Assembly: GCA_951812585.1 (NCBI GenBank)
Contig: OX638318.1
Coordinates: 2,044,380 to 2,108,379, forward strand
Length of the DNA stretch: 64,000 nt
Direction: 5' to 3'
Source of the DNA: Rhodothermales bacterium
Lineage (GTDB): Bacteria; Bacteroidota; Rhodothermia; Rhodothermales; Bin80
The notes beneath the pieces are model-generated. The model worked only from the letters and a program-made list of their open reading frames with translations, was not told where the DNA came from and did no database searches. The first letter of the stretch is position 1. Every line of letters starts with the position of its first letter. Shown in pieces: positions 9,486 to 18,692 of this stretch. The translations under genes were made by a program, and so were the position numbers.

Positions 9486-9986
9486 CTATGATTCAGAGGT
9501 GCTGCTGGTGCGGCTACGTCTTTTGCGTTCCGGCTCCACGGCAACGCGGCGCGACTCCTTGAATGTACTCAGCACGATACTGGTATGCGTGCTGGTGACA
9601 CCCGGCCAGGCCTGGATACGTGACAAGAGATTTTCCAGGGAGGCCGTATTACGGGTACGCGCCTTCAGAATGTGCGTACCCTCACCCGTGATGGAATGGA
9701 TTTCGAGGATTTCAACGCAGTCACTCAGGTAATCCAGCATTGGCTGATACCTGCTGGACGTATCGACCGAGACGCGAATAAATGCCGTGATGTCGTGGTG
9801 CAGCTGCTTGGCGTCGAGGACGGCATGATAGCCCTGGATGATGCCGCGTTGCTCCAGCTTCTGCATGCGGTCGCTCACGCTCGGCGCGGTCAGTCCCACG
9901 TGCTCTGCGATCATGCTGCGTTTGATGCGACCATGATCTTGCAACAGGCACAAGATGGTTGCGTCAATCTCGTCTATGCGCCACAT
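9486..9986 (-). CDS. Lrp/AsnC family transcriptional regulator
   Basis: This is a DNA-binding regulator of the feast/famine family, 166 residues from the chosen start. An N-terminal winged helix-turn-helix (about 1-55; RSMIAEHVGLTAPSVSDRM) is followed by an RAM/AsnC ligand domain (about 65-145) with the SITGEGTHILKAR stretch. I chose the ATG at 9984-9986 because MWRIDEIDATIL is the family's normal beginning; an upstream in-frame ATG at 10073 would add 29 unconserved residues. The C-terminal tail is strongly basic (ERKRRSRTSSTS). The likely ligand is an amino acid, but the regulon is unknown. The sigma factor gene follows 27 bases downstream. Confidence 0.93.
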   Translation of the reverse strand: MWRIDEIDATILCLLQDHGRIKRSMIAEHVGLTAPSVSDRMQKLEQRGIIQGYHAVLDAKQLHHDITAFIRVSVDTSSRYQPMLDYLSDCVEILEIHSITGEGTHILKARTRNTASLENLLSRIQAWPGVTSTHTSIVLSTFKESRRVAVEPERKRRSRTSSTSES

Positions 9987-10472
9987 GGAATGGGACCCTG
10001 AAGAGGCGGGAACTTCAACAAACGACTCCCTTGCCACACGGATCCCAAGGGTGCTCGTTGCACGTCGCAGCATCGCACGCTTCCCGGGCGACGGGAGCGG
10101 TCAGGGCACCGCAGCGGAGACGCTGACTGGAGCAAGGCGGCCATCATTCTGGCAGCGCGTTCAGGGTCGCCCCGCTGCTGGGCATGGGCCAGTCTGCCAT
10201 CGCTGCATTCCATCAAACCATGCGCCACGCAAGCGCCAAAAGTCTTCCTCCTGCCGGTACATTATACGGAAGGCGCAAGATGCAGGGCTGGCCCTGCGCG
10301 CGCTTGTCCCGCCAGGCGCGATTCCGGCACCGGTGCTTCGCCTTTCCTTTCTGATTCCTGTTGCGCACGGGCGCTGGCACGAAGTGCCCGCTTCTTCAGT
10401 GGACATGCATCCTGCATTACTTCGACCTGCGCACAGGCGCGCTGGTGCCCCTACCGATGGCACGTTTCGCCG
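9987..10472. other. Non-coding stretch between the Lrp gene and the cyclase gene
   Basis: No reading frame here looks like a real protein on either strand. The stretch is upstream of the Lrp-type regulator and downstream of the minus-strand cyclase gene, so it probably holds the promoter for the Lrp-sigma-purB run. I could not define a convincing promoter, riboswitch or terminator in it. Confidence 0.4.
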
Positions 10473-11294
10473 CTACGCACCGGCTGCATCCAGGTGCGCA
10501 GGTACCACGGCAACGATGCGGAGTGGTCCTCCGCTGCCGCCTCGGATCTTCATAGGCAATGCGATGACATCAAAGCCTGCGGTCGGTAGGCGGTCTAGGT
10601 TGGCTATGTTTTCAAACACGGGGATGTTGGCGGCAAACAAGGCCTGGTGGGCCTCGAAACGGGTGGACTGACCATAGTCGATACTGGGCGTATCCAGCCC
10701 GATAGCGCTGATCGCGCGCTCGCTGGCAAGCCATTGCGCCGCCTCGGGGTGCAGGCCAGGAAAATGCAGCGCAGCCACGGCTTCGGGGCCTAGCAAGCCG
10801 GTACCAAGGTACTGGGCACGATCCGGCCAGTACCGGCCGTACCCCGTTTTCAACAGAACAATGATGCCTGCTGGCAGCGGGCCGTTTATGGCCTCCCAGT
10901 CCAAAAAGTCCTGAACGGTAACCTGATAGTCACGGTCGGCCAATGCAGCGGCTGTCACGTCAATCACGACAGCCGGTCCCATCAGTCGCTCAAGGGGGAT
11001 CTCGTCTGCGGCCCACTGGCCTTCCGAAAAGTGCACAGGCGCGTCCAGGTGCGTACCTCCGTGCTCAGCGGCCTCGAAGCTGTTGGCCTCATAGTAGTAC
11101 CCTGCATCCTGCCAGCCTTTGGAGCCTTCGATCAGGGCGAATCCGCCCGCGGTGGGCCAGTAGATGGTAGCGTCATCGAACGCGTAGGTCAAGTCCATGA
11201 TGGTTCCTTGCGGCCAATCGCCATCCGGGGGTGCCGGCGATTGGCATGCCGCCGCGGTCAATGCGCACGCAAACGAGAGAGCCCTGAAGCGCAT
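10473..11294 (-). CDS. Cyclase family protein (kynurenine formamidase-like), probable lipoprotein
   Basis: The protein is 273 residues and belongs to the metal-dependent cyclase family (PF04199), whose members hydrolyse amide or ester bonds, as kynurenine formamidase does. The metal-binding motif HGGTHLDAPVHF lies at about 78-89 and matches HxGTHxDxPxH. A second conserved block, IGLDTPSIDYG, is near 196-206. The N-terminus is a signal sequence ending AAAC at Cys17, so it is probably anchored as a lipoprotein in the periplasm or outer membrane, unlike cytoplasmic KynB. No kynurenine genes are nearby, so the true substrate is unknown. Confidence 0.85.
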   Translation of the reverse strand: MRFRALSFACALTAAACQSPAPPDGDWPQGTIMDLTYAFDDATIYWPTAGGFALIEGSKGWQDAGYYYEANSFEAAEHGGTHLDAPVHFSEGQWAADEIPLERLMGPAVVIDVTAAALADRDYQVTVQDFLDWEAINGPLPAGIIVLLKTGYGRYWPDRAQYLGTGLLGPEAVAALHFPGLHPEAAQWLASERAISAIGLDTPSIDYGQSTRFEAHQALFAANIPVFENIANLDRLPTAGFDVIALPMKIRGGSGGPLRIVAVVPAHLDAAGA

Positions 11295-11363
11295 GGGTCG
11301 AGTGGATTGCTGAGCAGGTTCATTGGACCCACAAACCGCAGAATGCGTTAATGAACACGCATC

Positions 11364-11437
11364 GGGCCCATAGCTCAGTCGGTTAGAGCAGCGGACTCAT
11401 AATCCGTCGGTCGGGGGTTCAAGTCCCTCTGGGCCCA
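11364..11437 (+). tRNA. tRNA with CAU anticodon (Ile2 or Met)
   Basis: A full cloverleaf can be folded. The acceptor stem pairs GGGCCCA at 11364-11370 with the matching 3' strand. The D arm is GCTC/GAGC. The anticodon stem GCGGA/TCCGT encloses the loop CTCATAA (anticodon CAT). The T arm is GGGGG/CCCTC around TTCAAGT, and the discriminator is A. CCA is not fully encoded (the genome continues ACCG). The anticodon fits elongator tRNA-Met or the lysidine-modified tRNA-Ile2; the GGTCG variable loop and acceptor sequence resemble Ile2 more. It is not the initiator, because the acceptor begins with a paired G. Confidence 0.93.
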
Positions 11438-11550
11438 CCGGTCGCGGGATCAGCTTAATCTACGCAGTGGCGCAGTGCAGTGTGGGATTCCGCGGAGCCT
11501 TATTGCATCCTCCGTAGTCCGCAGCAGGCCGCGCCTCTGGATCGATCCAG

Positions 11551-13704
11551 CTACGCGAATCCCAACAGCCGACCCCCTTGGTAGACCGCCAGTGAGGCAA
11601 CGTACGCCAGTCCCGTCATGTACAGCCACATCACTGCGGGCCAGCGCCAGGTGCCAGTTTCACGGCGGGCAATGGCCAAGGTGCTCATGCACTGCAGAGC
11701 AAACACAAAGAAGACCAGAAGGCTGAGGGCGACCAGCGGTGTGAAGACCGGTCGCCCGTCTGGATATCGGTCTGCCTTGAGCTGATCGCGCAGCGCGAGG
11801 CTTGTTTCATCTGCTTCCGCTCCTACGCTGTAGATAATGCCCAGCGTGCTGATGATCACCTCGCGCGCCGCAAAGGCTGTCACGATGCCGGCGCTCATCT
11901 TCCAATCAAAACCCAAGGGTGACATCACAGGCTCTAGGGCCCGCCCCATAAGTCCGATAAAGCTGCTGCGGATGTCTGCGGCCTGTGCTGCCGCCGTAGA
12001 ATCTATCACTGCACCTTCGGCGGCCTGCAGCGCGCCAGGCGTGCTGGGCCTCGGATAACTGGACAGAAACCACAACACCACGCTGCAGGCGAAGATGATC
12101 TTGCCCGCACGCACGGCAAAGATCTGCGAGCGCTGCATCATGCGGCGCAGGACCTGGGTCAGGCGCGGCCTCCGGTACGGCGGAAGCTCCATCACGAAGT
12201 AACCCCCGGAACGCTTGAACACAAAGCGCTTGAGCACCCAGGCCGCCACGACCGCCATCACGGTGCCCATGAGGTACATCGAGAACATCGCCAGCCCTTG
12301 GTAGCCCACCACGCCGAATAGCTTGCCGGCAGGGATGAACGCTGCAATAAACAGCGTATAGACCGGCAGGCGCGCCGAACAGCTCATCAGCGGCGCTACC
12401 ATGATGGTGATCAGCCGGTCTCGCTCGCTTTCAAGCGTGCGTGCGGCCATGATGCCGGGGATGGCGCAGGCGAAGGAGCTCAAGAGCGGCAACACGGAGC
12501 GGCCGCTGAGGCCCACCCGCTTCATGATCTTGTCCATGATGAAAGCCGTGCGCGCCATGTAGCCCGTGTCTTCCATCAAGCCCAGAAAGAAAAACAGCAG
12601 CAGGATCTGCGGAAGAAACACAACCACATTGCCCACGCCCACGATGACGCCGTCCACCAGGAGGTTGGCGGCCCACCCAGGTGATAGGAGCGTCCGGACG
12701 GCCCCACCCAATGCGCCGACCCCCGTTTCGATCAGATCCATAGCCGGCACGGCCCAGGCGAAGACTGCCTGAAACACCACTCCGAGCAGCGCTGCAAAGA
12801 TCAAGGGCCCGAACACGCGGTGTGTTGCCACGGCATCGACGCGGTCCGAAAGCGACGCGATGCCTGTGGGCTGGTGCCGCTTTTTCACGCGGTGCACCAG
12901 CGGGTTGATCCACTGGTAGCGCCCCGCTACTTCCGCGTGGCGGTACGCCACGTTGCGGCTTTCCAGGTGCTGCCGGGCCGCCCCGACGGCCTCGACAAAG
13001 CCCGGCGCCTGCGCTTCCCACTGTGCCAGTACAGCATCTTCGCAGAGTGCCCGGAGCGCCTCCATGCGCCGCTGAGGCCCGGTCACGACGGGCTGCGCCG
13101 CTTGGTCCAACGCATCTTCCAAGGTGGGCAGGCGCGCTTCCACGACGGGCATCAGCGGCCATTGCCACGCCGGCGGCGGGGCAGGCGGGTTCAGGATGTG
13201 CGTGCGGAGTTCAGACAGTCCTTGGCCGCTTCGTGCGACCATGGGGACCACGGGCACACCCAGTGCTTCGGAGAGGGCTGCGACATCAATGGTCTCTCCC
13301 GCCTGTTCGGCTGCATCAATCATGTTGAGCGCTATCACCACCGGCACGCCCAGGTCCATTACCTGCGTCGCAAGAAAGAGGTTGCGCTCGAGGTTGGAAG
13401 CGTCCACGATGCATACGACGACATCGGGCGCGCGCTCCAGCCTACCCACCAGCATATCAAAGGCGATTCGCTCGTCCACAGACTTGGGCGCAAGGCTGTA
13501 GGTGCCTGGGAGGTCGATGATCTCCACATGTGCATGGCTTGCCAGGCGACCGCTCTTGCGCTCAACGGTAACCCCAGGGTAGTTTGCTATGCGCTGGTTT
13601 TGCCCTGTCAGCAGGTTGAAAACCGTGGTCTTGCCTACGTTCGGGTTGCCGGCAAGCACCACGCGGCGTGGTGCTTCTTTCTGATCAGATGCCGATGGGG
13701 CCAA
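11551..13704 (-). CDS. feoB: Ferrous iron transporter B
   Basis: FeoB is the inner-membrane Fe(II) permease with a cytoplasmic G-protein domain. The protein is 717 residues. The G1 motif GNPNVGKT is at about 19-26, switch/G3 is DLPG near 63-66 and G4 is NMID near 127-130. A helical regulatory domain follows. The transmembrane core holds the two Gate repeats, including PLMSCSARLPVYTLFIAAF with its conserved cysteine. The C-terminal cytoplasmic tail is short. It begins 3 bases after the feoA stop and ends the operon. A palindrome at 14224-14246 upstream of the first gene probably controls the whole unit in response to iron. Confidence 0.96.
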   Translation of the reverse strand: MAPSASDQKEAPRRVVLAGNPNVGKTTVFNLLTGQNQRIANYPGVTVERKSGRLASHAHVEIIDLPGTYSLAPKSVDERIAFDMLVGRLERAPDVVVCIVDASNLERNLFLATQVMDLGVPVVIALNMIDAAEQAGETIDVAALSEALGVPVVPMVARSGQGLSELRTHILNPPAPPPAWQWPLMPVVEARLPTLEDALDQAAQPVVTGPQRRMEALRALCEDAVLAQWEAQAPGFVEAVGAARQHLESRNVAYRHAEVAGRYQWINPLVHRVKKRHQPTGIASLSDRVDAVATHRVFGPLIFAALLGVVFQAVFAWAVPAMDLIETGVGALGGAVRTLLSPGWAANLLVDGVIVGVGNVVVFLPQILLLFFFLGLMEDTGYMARTAFIMDKIMKRVGLSGRSVLPLLSSFACAIPGIMAARTLESERDRLITIMVAPLMSCSARLPVYTLFIAAFIPAGKLFGVVGYQGLAMFSMYLMGTVMAVVAAWVLKRFVFKRSGGYFVMELPPYRRPRLTQVLRRMMQRSQIFAVRAGKIIFACSVVLWFLSSYPRPSTPGALQAAEGAVIDSTAAAQAADIRSSFIGLMGRALEPVMSPLGFDWKMSAGIVTAFAAREVIISTLGIIYSVGAEADETSLALRDQLKADRYPDGRPVFTPLVALSLLVFFVFALQCMSTLAIARRETGTWRWPAVMWLYMTGLAYVASLAVYQGGRLLGFA

Positions 13705-13707
13705 GAG

Positions 13708-13935
13708 TTACGGCGCGGGCCGTTCGATGGTGATCAGTGCGGCTTCTGCTTTGCGAATGGAGAGGCGATAGCCCCGCACCCTCAAGTCCATAGGGTCTCC
13801 AAGCGGGGCCAAGCGCAGCACCTTGATCGTCGTGCCCGGCAAAAGGCCCATTTCCAACAGGCGCGCCGGTGCAAGCCCTGCTGCAAAGCCGGTGATCGTT
13901 GCCCGCTCCCCCGGCTTCAGCTCATTCAGTGTCAC
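13708..13935 (-). CDS. feoA: Ferrous iron transport protein A
   Basis: FeoA is a small SH3-like cytosolic protein that supports FeoB. The protein is 75 residues and the whole length fits the FeoA domain: GERATITGFAAGLAPARLLEMGLLPGT, then RGYRLSIRKAEAALI. Its ATG overlaps the stop of the preceding FeoA-like gene by 4 bases (ATGA) and its stop is 3 bases before feoB, so all three are translationally coupled. Confidence 0.94.
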   Translation of the reverse strand: MTLNELKPGERATITGFAAGLAPARLLEMGLLPGTTIKVLRLAPLGDPMDLRVRGYRLSIRKAEAALITIERPAP

Positions 13936-14180
13936 GAATCCACAGGTGTGCCGAGGACCATGCGCGCCATCTCCTCACGAAGGCCCACGCGGCTTCCGGC
14001 CACACGCACAATGACATCGCCTTTGTTCTTGAGCATGTTGACCAGTGCACCCTCGCATACGCCTACGTCTCGAAGCCGCTCCGCAGCTGCCCCCTGCACA
14101 GCCTGGACCACGAAGCACTCTCCGTCCTTGCAGGCTGTCAGGGCAAGTTCAGGATTGCAATACTGGCAACGCGTTGTCAT
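13932..14180 (-). CDS. Second FeoA-domain protein with N-terminal Cys motif
   Basis: This 82-residue protein is a divergent FeoA-like SH3 domain preceded by a short cysteine-containing head (RCQYCNPELALTACKDGEC). The SH3 part (about 25-78) has the AERLRDVGVCEGALVNML and VAGSRVGLREEMARMVL blocks typical of FeoA. I start it at the ATG at 14178-14180; an ATG three codons upstream (14189) is also possible. The longer reading frame back to 14279 would run through the operator and is unlikely. Two FeoA genes before feoB occur in other bacteria. The cysteines might bind iron, or sense it or redox state; that is inference. Confidence 0.85.
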   Translation of the reverse strand: MTTRCQYCNPELALTACKDGECFVVQAVQGAAAERLRDVGVCEGALVNMLKNKGDVIVRVAGSRVGLREEMARMVLGTPVDS

Positions 14181-14223
14181 GGGGGTCATTGGGTACGCCC
14201 TGTCGTCTGGTACACAATAATAT

Positions 14224-14246
14224 CTATTTAGACCGAATTTAAATAG
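14224..14246. promoter_or_regulatory. Palindromic operator upstream of the feo operon
   Basis: The two arms CTATTTA and TAAATAG form a perfect 7-base inverted repeat around a 9-base centre, and 8 of 11 positions pair over the full 23 bases. The site lies 43 bases before the chosen feo start, in an AT-rich island. A TATTAT sequence just downstream (minus strand) could be the -10 element. The location and shape fit a DtxR/MntR- or Fur-type metal regulator site; which one cannot be decided from sequence. Confidence 0.65.
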
Positions 14247-14382
14247 TGGCCGGGGAGCTTTTTTGCCGGCTGCGGGCATCTGAAGCCGGTTTTGTTGTGA
14301 ATTGATGGGGAAGACTGGTTCGGGGGTGCGTGATGGTGTGTACTGATGGGGCTACCTTGGCCACACAAACCGGCGAAGAGCC

Positions 14383-16167
14383 TTGAGACTATCCTCTTTT
14401 TTTGGGCAGACGTTGCGCGAAGTGCCCACAGAGGCCGACACGGCCTCGTACGCGATGCTCTTGCGCGCGGGCTATGTTCGCCAACTGGCAGCGGGTCTGT
14501 TTTCGTATCTGCCTGCAGCGTGGCGTTCGCTGCGCAAGATCGAGCAGATTCTGCGTGAGGAGATGGACGCCATTGGCGGGCAGGAGATGTGCATGCCCGT
14601 CGTGCATCCCGCTGAGTTGTGGCAAGAAAGCGGGCGCTGGTACGAGATTGGCGACCCCATGGCGCGCTTCAAGGACCGACGTGGGCGCGACTTGGTACTG
14701 GCGATGACCCATGAGGAGGTGGTCGCAAGCCTTTGCAGGACGGAAATCCGGTCGTACCGGCAGCTCCCGCAGATGGTCTACCACATGCAGACGAAATTCC
14801 GCGATGAGCCGCGTGCCCGCGGCGGACTCATCCGGGTGCGGGAATTTGTCATGAAGGACTCGTACACACTGGACCTGGGCTATGAAGGCTTGCAGGCCCA
14901 GTATGAGTGCCACTATGATGCCTATTACCGCATCGGTGCACGCTGCGGATTGAAGTTGGTGGCCGTGCAGAGCGATCCTGGCATGATGGGTGGTAAGATG
15001 GCACACGAGTTCATGTATTTGAGCCCGATCGGCGAGGACTCGCTGGCCATCTGCGACGCAACCGGCTATGCCTCCAACCTGGAGATTGCCGAGTTCCGCA
15101 AGGAGCTAGACGATAACGGAGCACCGGAGCCGCTGCAGAAGGTACACACGCCCGGCGCGTCCACCATTGAGGACCTGGCCACATTCTTGGATATCTCACC
15201 GCGCCAGACCGCCAAGGTGGTGTTTTGCATGGGCAACTTCGGTACGGAAGCACCTGAAAAGCTGGTTGTCGGCGTGGTCCGGGGCGACATGGAAGTGAAC
15301 GAGACGCAGCTCACATATTTGTCGGGTGCCAGCGAGCTCAGAGCTGCGCATGAGGAGGAGATCGAGGCGGCGGGCGGGACCGCAGGCTACGCATCGCCCC
15401 GCGGCATTGATCGCTCGAGAAGCGTCATTGTGGTGGATGATCTTGTGGCCCGTACCACCAACCTGGTCGTAGGTGCCAACGAAGTGGATTACCATTTCAC
15501 CGGCGCCAACTATGGGCGGGATTATGATGCCGATGTGGTAGGCCCCATCGCGAAGGCGTATGACGGCGCTCCGGATCCTGTTGCCGGCGCCCCGCTGCGT
15601 ATTGCGCGCGGCATTGAAGTCGGCAACATCTTTCAGCTGGGCACGCGCTACAGTGCCACGCTGGGGGCTCTCTACACCGACGAAAACGGACAGGAGCACC
15701 CTATCATCATGGGTTCGTACGGCATCGGTGTTGGCCGCATGCTGGCCTGCGTGGCGCAGGAGTACAGCGACGAGTACGGGCTGGATCTGCCCGTCTCCGT
15801 AGCGCCCTGGCATGTGGTGCTGGTTTCATTGGCGCGCAAGGGTCCGACCAGAGGCCAGGCGGAGGCATTGTACCAGGCGCTCATGGAGGCAGGCGTGGAG
15901 GTGCTGTATGATGACCGGGCGGTCAGTCCCGGCGTCAAATTTGCCGACGCAGACCTTCGGGGCATGCCATTCAGGCTGACCATTTCCGAGCGGTCATTGA
16001 AACGTGGGGGTGTGGAGTTTGGGCGGCGTCGCGCCAAGGATGTAGAGATCATACCCTTGGGAGAGGCCGTCGCGCGCGTTCAGCAAGCAATCCAGGATGC
16101 ATTTGACCGGCTCGCCCAGGGGCTGGACGACCTGCCCACCTGGGCATCCGAGCAGCGCAGCGCGTAG
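14383..16167 (+). CDS. proS: Prolyl-tRNA synthetase
   Basis: ProS charges tRNA-Pro with proline. The protein is 594 residues, the long bacterial form that carries an editing (INS/YbaK-like) domain between class II motifs 2 and 3. Motif 1 surrounds the GYVRQLAAGLFSYLPAAW block (27-45). Motif 2 is near the FRDEPRARGGLIRVREFVMKD region, the editing domain spans about 220-400, and motif 3 GSYGIGVGRML is near 444-454. The anticodon-binding domain is C-terminal. I use the TTG at 14383 because MRLSSFFGQTLREVP is the family's normal N-terminus and no ATG is placed suitably; GAAGAG precedes it. Confidence 0.95.
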   Translation: MRLSSFFGQTLREVPTEADTASYAMLLRAGYVRQLAAGLFSYLPAAWRSLRKIEQILREEMDAIGGQEMCMPVVHPAELWQESGRWYEIGDPMARFKDRRGRDLVLAMTHEEVVASLCRTEIRSYRQLPQMVYHMQTKFRDEPRARGGLIRVREFVMKDSYTLDLGYEGLQAQYECHYDAYYRIGARCGLKLVAVQSDPGMMGGKMAHEFMYLSPIGEDSLAICDATGYASNLEIAEFRKELDDNGAPEPLQKVHTPGASTIEDLATFLDISPRQTAKVVFCMGNFGTEAPEKLVVGVVRGDMEVNETQLTYLSGASELRAAHEEEIEAAGGTAGYASPRGIDRSRSVIVVDDLVARTTNLVVGANEVDYHFTGANYGRDYDADVVGPIAKAYDGAPDPVAGAPLRIARGIEVGNIFQLGTRYSATLGALYTDENGQEHPIIMGSYGIGVGRMLACVAQEYSDEYGLDLPVSVAPWHVVLVSLARKGPTRGQAEALYQALMEAGVEVLYDDRAVSPGVKFADADLRGMPFRLTISERSLKRGGVEFGRRRAKDVEIIPLGEAVARVQQAIQDAFDRLAQGLDDLPTWASEQRSA

Positions 16168-16286
16168 AGACGTGATGCAGCGGCCATGCCGCCTGGGCAT
16201 GGGATGCACGTGTCGGTTGTGAAGGGCGTGTATCTTGGCACAGCGCCTTGTCTGCATCCGCGTCGTCCTGCCTGGTCCGCCGATCT

Positions 16287-18659
16287 ATGCATCACAGCCT
16301 TCTAGCCTGCTGTCCAGTCGTTCTGATCGGCTGCGCGGTGCTCCAATTCATATTGGGTGTGCCGTGGGCTGCGCAGGCGCAGCAGGCCGGCGAGCCTTTT
16401 GTTTGGACGCGGCTGCCAGATTTGCCCTTTCACTCCGAGGCAGCGGGCATCTGCACGGGTTCGGCTGGCGAGAGGCTGCTGGCAGCCCCGCGAACGGAAG
16501 CGGCGCGCGGCGACAGCGTCTGGACCCTTGGCCGCAGCGGCGCCTGGCGGCGCCTGCGCGTCGTTGACGTTGACCCACGGGGGACCACGAAGTCTGGAGC
16601 CATGCACTGCGCCTGGGGTGGCGCAATCGTGGCGCTCAACCTGCAGAATGATGTCGTGGAGCGGCGCAGGCTGCCGGGCCTTCCGCGCAAACTTGAAGCA
16701 ACGAGCGTCGCCGTGGTGGGCGGCACGCTGTACGCAATGGCCGGGTCAGACATCTTTGCATGGGAAACTGCATCGGGATGGACTCCATTGGAGCATGGCC
16801 CGCAGGGGGTGCTGGTGCCCTTGGAAGGTACGCTGTACGTCTTGGGCACACGCGCAGCCTGGGCACTCGGACCCGCACGCCAATGGAGGCGGCTGCCGGA
16901 TCCACCCACGGCCTTAGAGCCCGTGACGGCCGCAGCCCTAGGCCCTTCGCACATCGTTGCAATCGGCGCTGCAATTCGAAGCCAGCACCGCCCCATTATG
17001 GCCTATCACACGATCACAGGTACCTGGACGCCGATGAGCGCTTTGCCTACTGAGGTAGGCGTACCCGTAGCTGCGCGCGGGCGCGGCGGCCTCCTCGTCC
17101 TGGGACCAGTGTCGCAAGCCGCATACCGGGGAGTCGTCGGGCCTTCGACCAGCCGCCTGCGCGGTATAGACTTTCTGGTCCTCGGAGCATACTTCCTTGC
17201 GCTGATCGGGATGGGGCTTGCATTCTTCAGGCGCAGCGAGAGCGATACGGATTTCTTCTTGGCGCGAAGGAAAATCCCGTGGTGGGTGGCTGGCGTCAGC
17301 ATCTTCGGCACGCAGCTGAGCGCCATCACGTTCATGGCGATACCCGCTACCGCGTACCAGGCAGACTGGGTCTATATCCTCGGGCAGGCCACAATCGTGC
17401 TTCTGGCCCCCGTCATCATCTACGCGTATCTGCCGTTCTTCCGCCGCCTGCAAGTAACCACAGCGTACGAGTACCTCGAGCAGCGCTTCAATGTCGCTGT
17501 GCGCCTGGTCGGCAGTGCTTCCTTTGTGCTCCTGCAGCTTGGCCGCATGGGCATTGTGATCTTCCTTCCGGCGATCGCGCTCACGGCAGTGACGGGAATG
17601 AACATCTATATGGCGATACTCCTTATGGGACTGCTCAGTACGCTGTACACCACCCTGGGCGGCATCGAGGCGGTTATCTGGAGCGATGTTCTGCAGGTGG
17701 TGGTTCTTTTGGGCGGCGCACTGCTCAGCCTGGTACTTATTGCAATAAGCGTGGACGGCGGACTTTCCGGGATCATTTCAACCGCAAGCGGACACGGCAA
17801 GCTGCGCATTGCGAACCTGACCTGGAGCCATACGGAGGCCGCGTTGTGGGTTGTAGTCATTGGATGGACATTCAGCAACCTCATTCCCTACACAGCAGAC
17901 CAGACGGTGGTGCAGCGATACCTTACGACGCGCGACGAGCGGGCAGCCGCGCGATCCATTTGGACCAACGCCTTGCTCACTATTCCGGCATCGCTGTTGT
18001 TCTTCGGGCTTGGCACGGCACTCTTTGTTTTCTACCGGGAGAACGCAGAAAACCTGAATCCGATGCTGCCAACGGATGCGATATTCCCGCTGTACATTGT
18101 TCAGGAGTTGCCGCCGGGGATTGCCGGACTGCTGATCGCTGGAATCTTTGCGGCTTCCATGTCAAGCCTGGACTCCAGCTTGAACAGTGTTGCCGCAGCG
18201 ATCGTGACGGACTTCTATCGACGGTTTAAGCGCGGCACAACGGCCGCACGGCGCCTGCGGCTCGCCCGAATGCTGACGCTGATGCTCGGCGCCGTGGCGA
18301 CTGCCGTCGGATTGCTCATGGCCGCTTACGAGTTCGACTCGTTATGGAACGCGTTCCTGGAGATCATGGGCCTTTTGGGCGGTGCTTTGGCAGGCCTTTT
18401 CGCACTCGGGATTTTTACCCGACGCGCAAACGCGGTGGGCACCCTGATGGGTGCGGGCGTCAGCGGCATTGTCGTATGGTTTGTCAAGTCACAAACATCC
18501 GTTCATTTTTTGCTGTATGCAGCCGTCGGTGCCCTGACCTGTATTATTGTGGGCTACCTGGCCAGCGTCGCTTGGCCCCGGGGAGCACCGCCGCGGCCAG
18601 GCCTTACGCTGCATTACGCGGGTCATTGCCGCCGGAGCTCCTCCGTTGCCCGTTCGTGA
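16287..18659 (+). CDS. Sodium:solute symporter with N-terminal kelch-like propeller domain
   Basis: This 790-residue protein fuses two parts. After a signal peptide (1-32, ending QAQ), residues of about 37-285 contain repeated W-x-x-L-P segments (VWTRLPDLP, WRRLPDPP, WTPMSALP) and GGTLYAM-like strands, as in kelch/NanM-type propellers. The rest is a sodium:solute symporter with about 13 helices, starting at GIDFLVLGAYF and including FFLARRKIPWWVAG and GIFAASMSSLDSSLNSVA (the Na+-site serines). The sialidase gene begins 33 bases downstream, so sialic acid is a likely substrate. I prefer the ATG at 16287, which gives a clean signal peptide, over the TTG at 16248. The propeller would sit in the periplasm and might epimerise or bind the sugar. 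Confidence 0.88.
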   Translation: MHHSLLACCPVVLIGCAVLQFILGVPWAAQAQQAGEPFVWTRLPDLPFHSEAAGICTGSAGERLLAAPRTEAARGDSVWTLGRSGAWRRLRVVDVDPRGTTKSGAMHCAWGGAIVALNLQNDVVERRRLPGLPRKLEATSVAVVGGTLYAMAGSDIFAWETASGWTPLEHGPQGVLVPLEGTLYVLGTRAAWALGPARQWRRLPDPPTALEPVTAAALGPSHIVAIGAAIRSQHRPIMAYHTITGTWTPMSALPTEVGVPVAARGRGGLLVLGPVSQAAYRGVVGPSTSRLRGIDFLVLGAYFLALIGMGLAFFRRSESDTDFFLARRKIPWWVAGVSIFGTQLSAITFMAIPATAYQADWVYILGQATIVLLAPVIIYAYLPFFRRLQVTTAYEYLEQRFNVAVRLVGSASFVLLQLGRMGIVIFLPAIALTAVTGMNIYMAILLMGLLSTLYTTLGGIEAVIWSDVLQVVVLLGGALLSLVLIAISVDGGLSGIISTASGHGKLRIANLTWSHTEAALWVVVIGWTFSNLIPYTADQTVVQRYLTTRDERAAARSIWTNALLTIPASLLFFGLGTALFVFYRENAENLNPMLPTDAIFPLYIVQELPPGIAGLLIAGIFAASMSSLDSSLNSVAAAIVTDFYRRFKRGTTAARRLRLARMLTLMLGAVATAVGLLMAAYEFDSLWNAFLEIMGLLGGALAGLFALGIFTRRANAVGTLMGAGVSGIVVWFVKSQTSVHFLLYAAVGALTCIIVGYLASVAWPRGAPPRPGLTLHYAGHCRRSSSVARS

Positions 18660-18692
18660 CCGCTGCCTGCTGCCTTAACGCATGACTTTGCC

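Noticed and set aside
10161-10463. Minus-strand 100-codon frame between the cyclase and Lrp genes
   Set aside because: The product is Arg/Ala/Cys-rich without any motif, as expected of chance frames in high-GC DNA.
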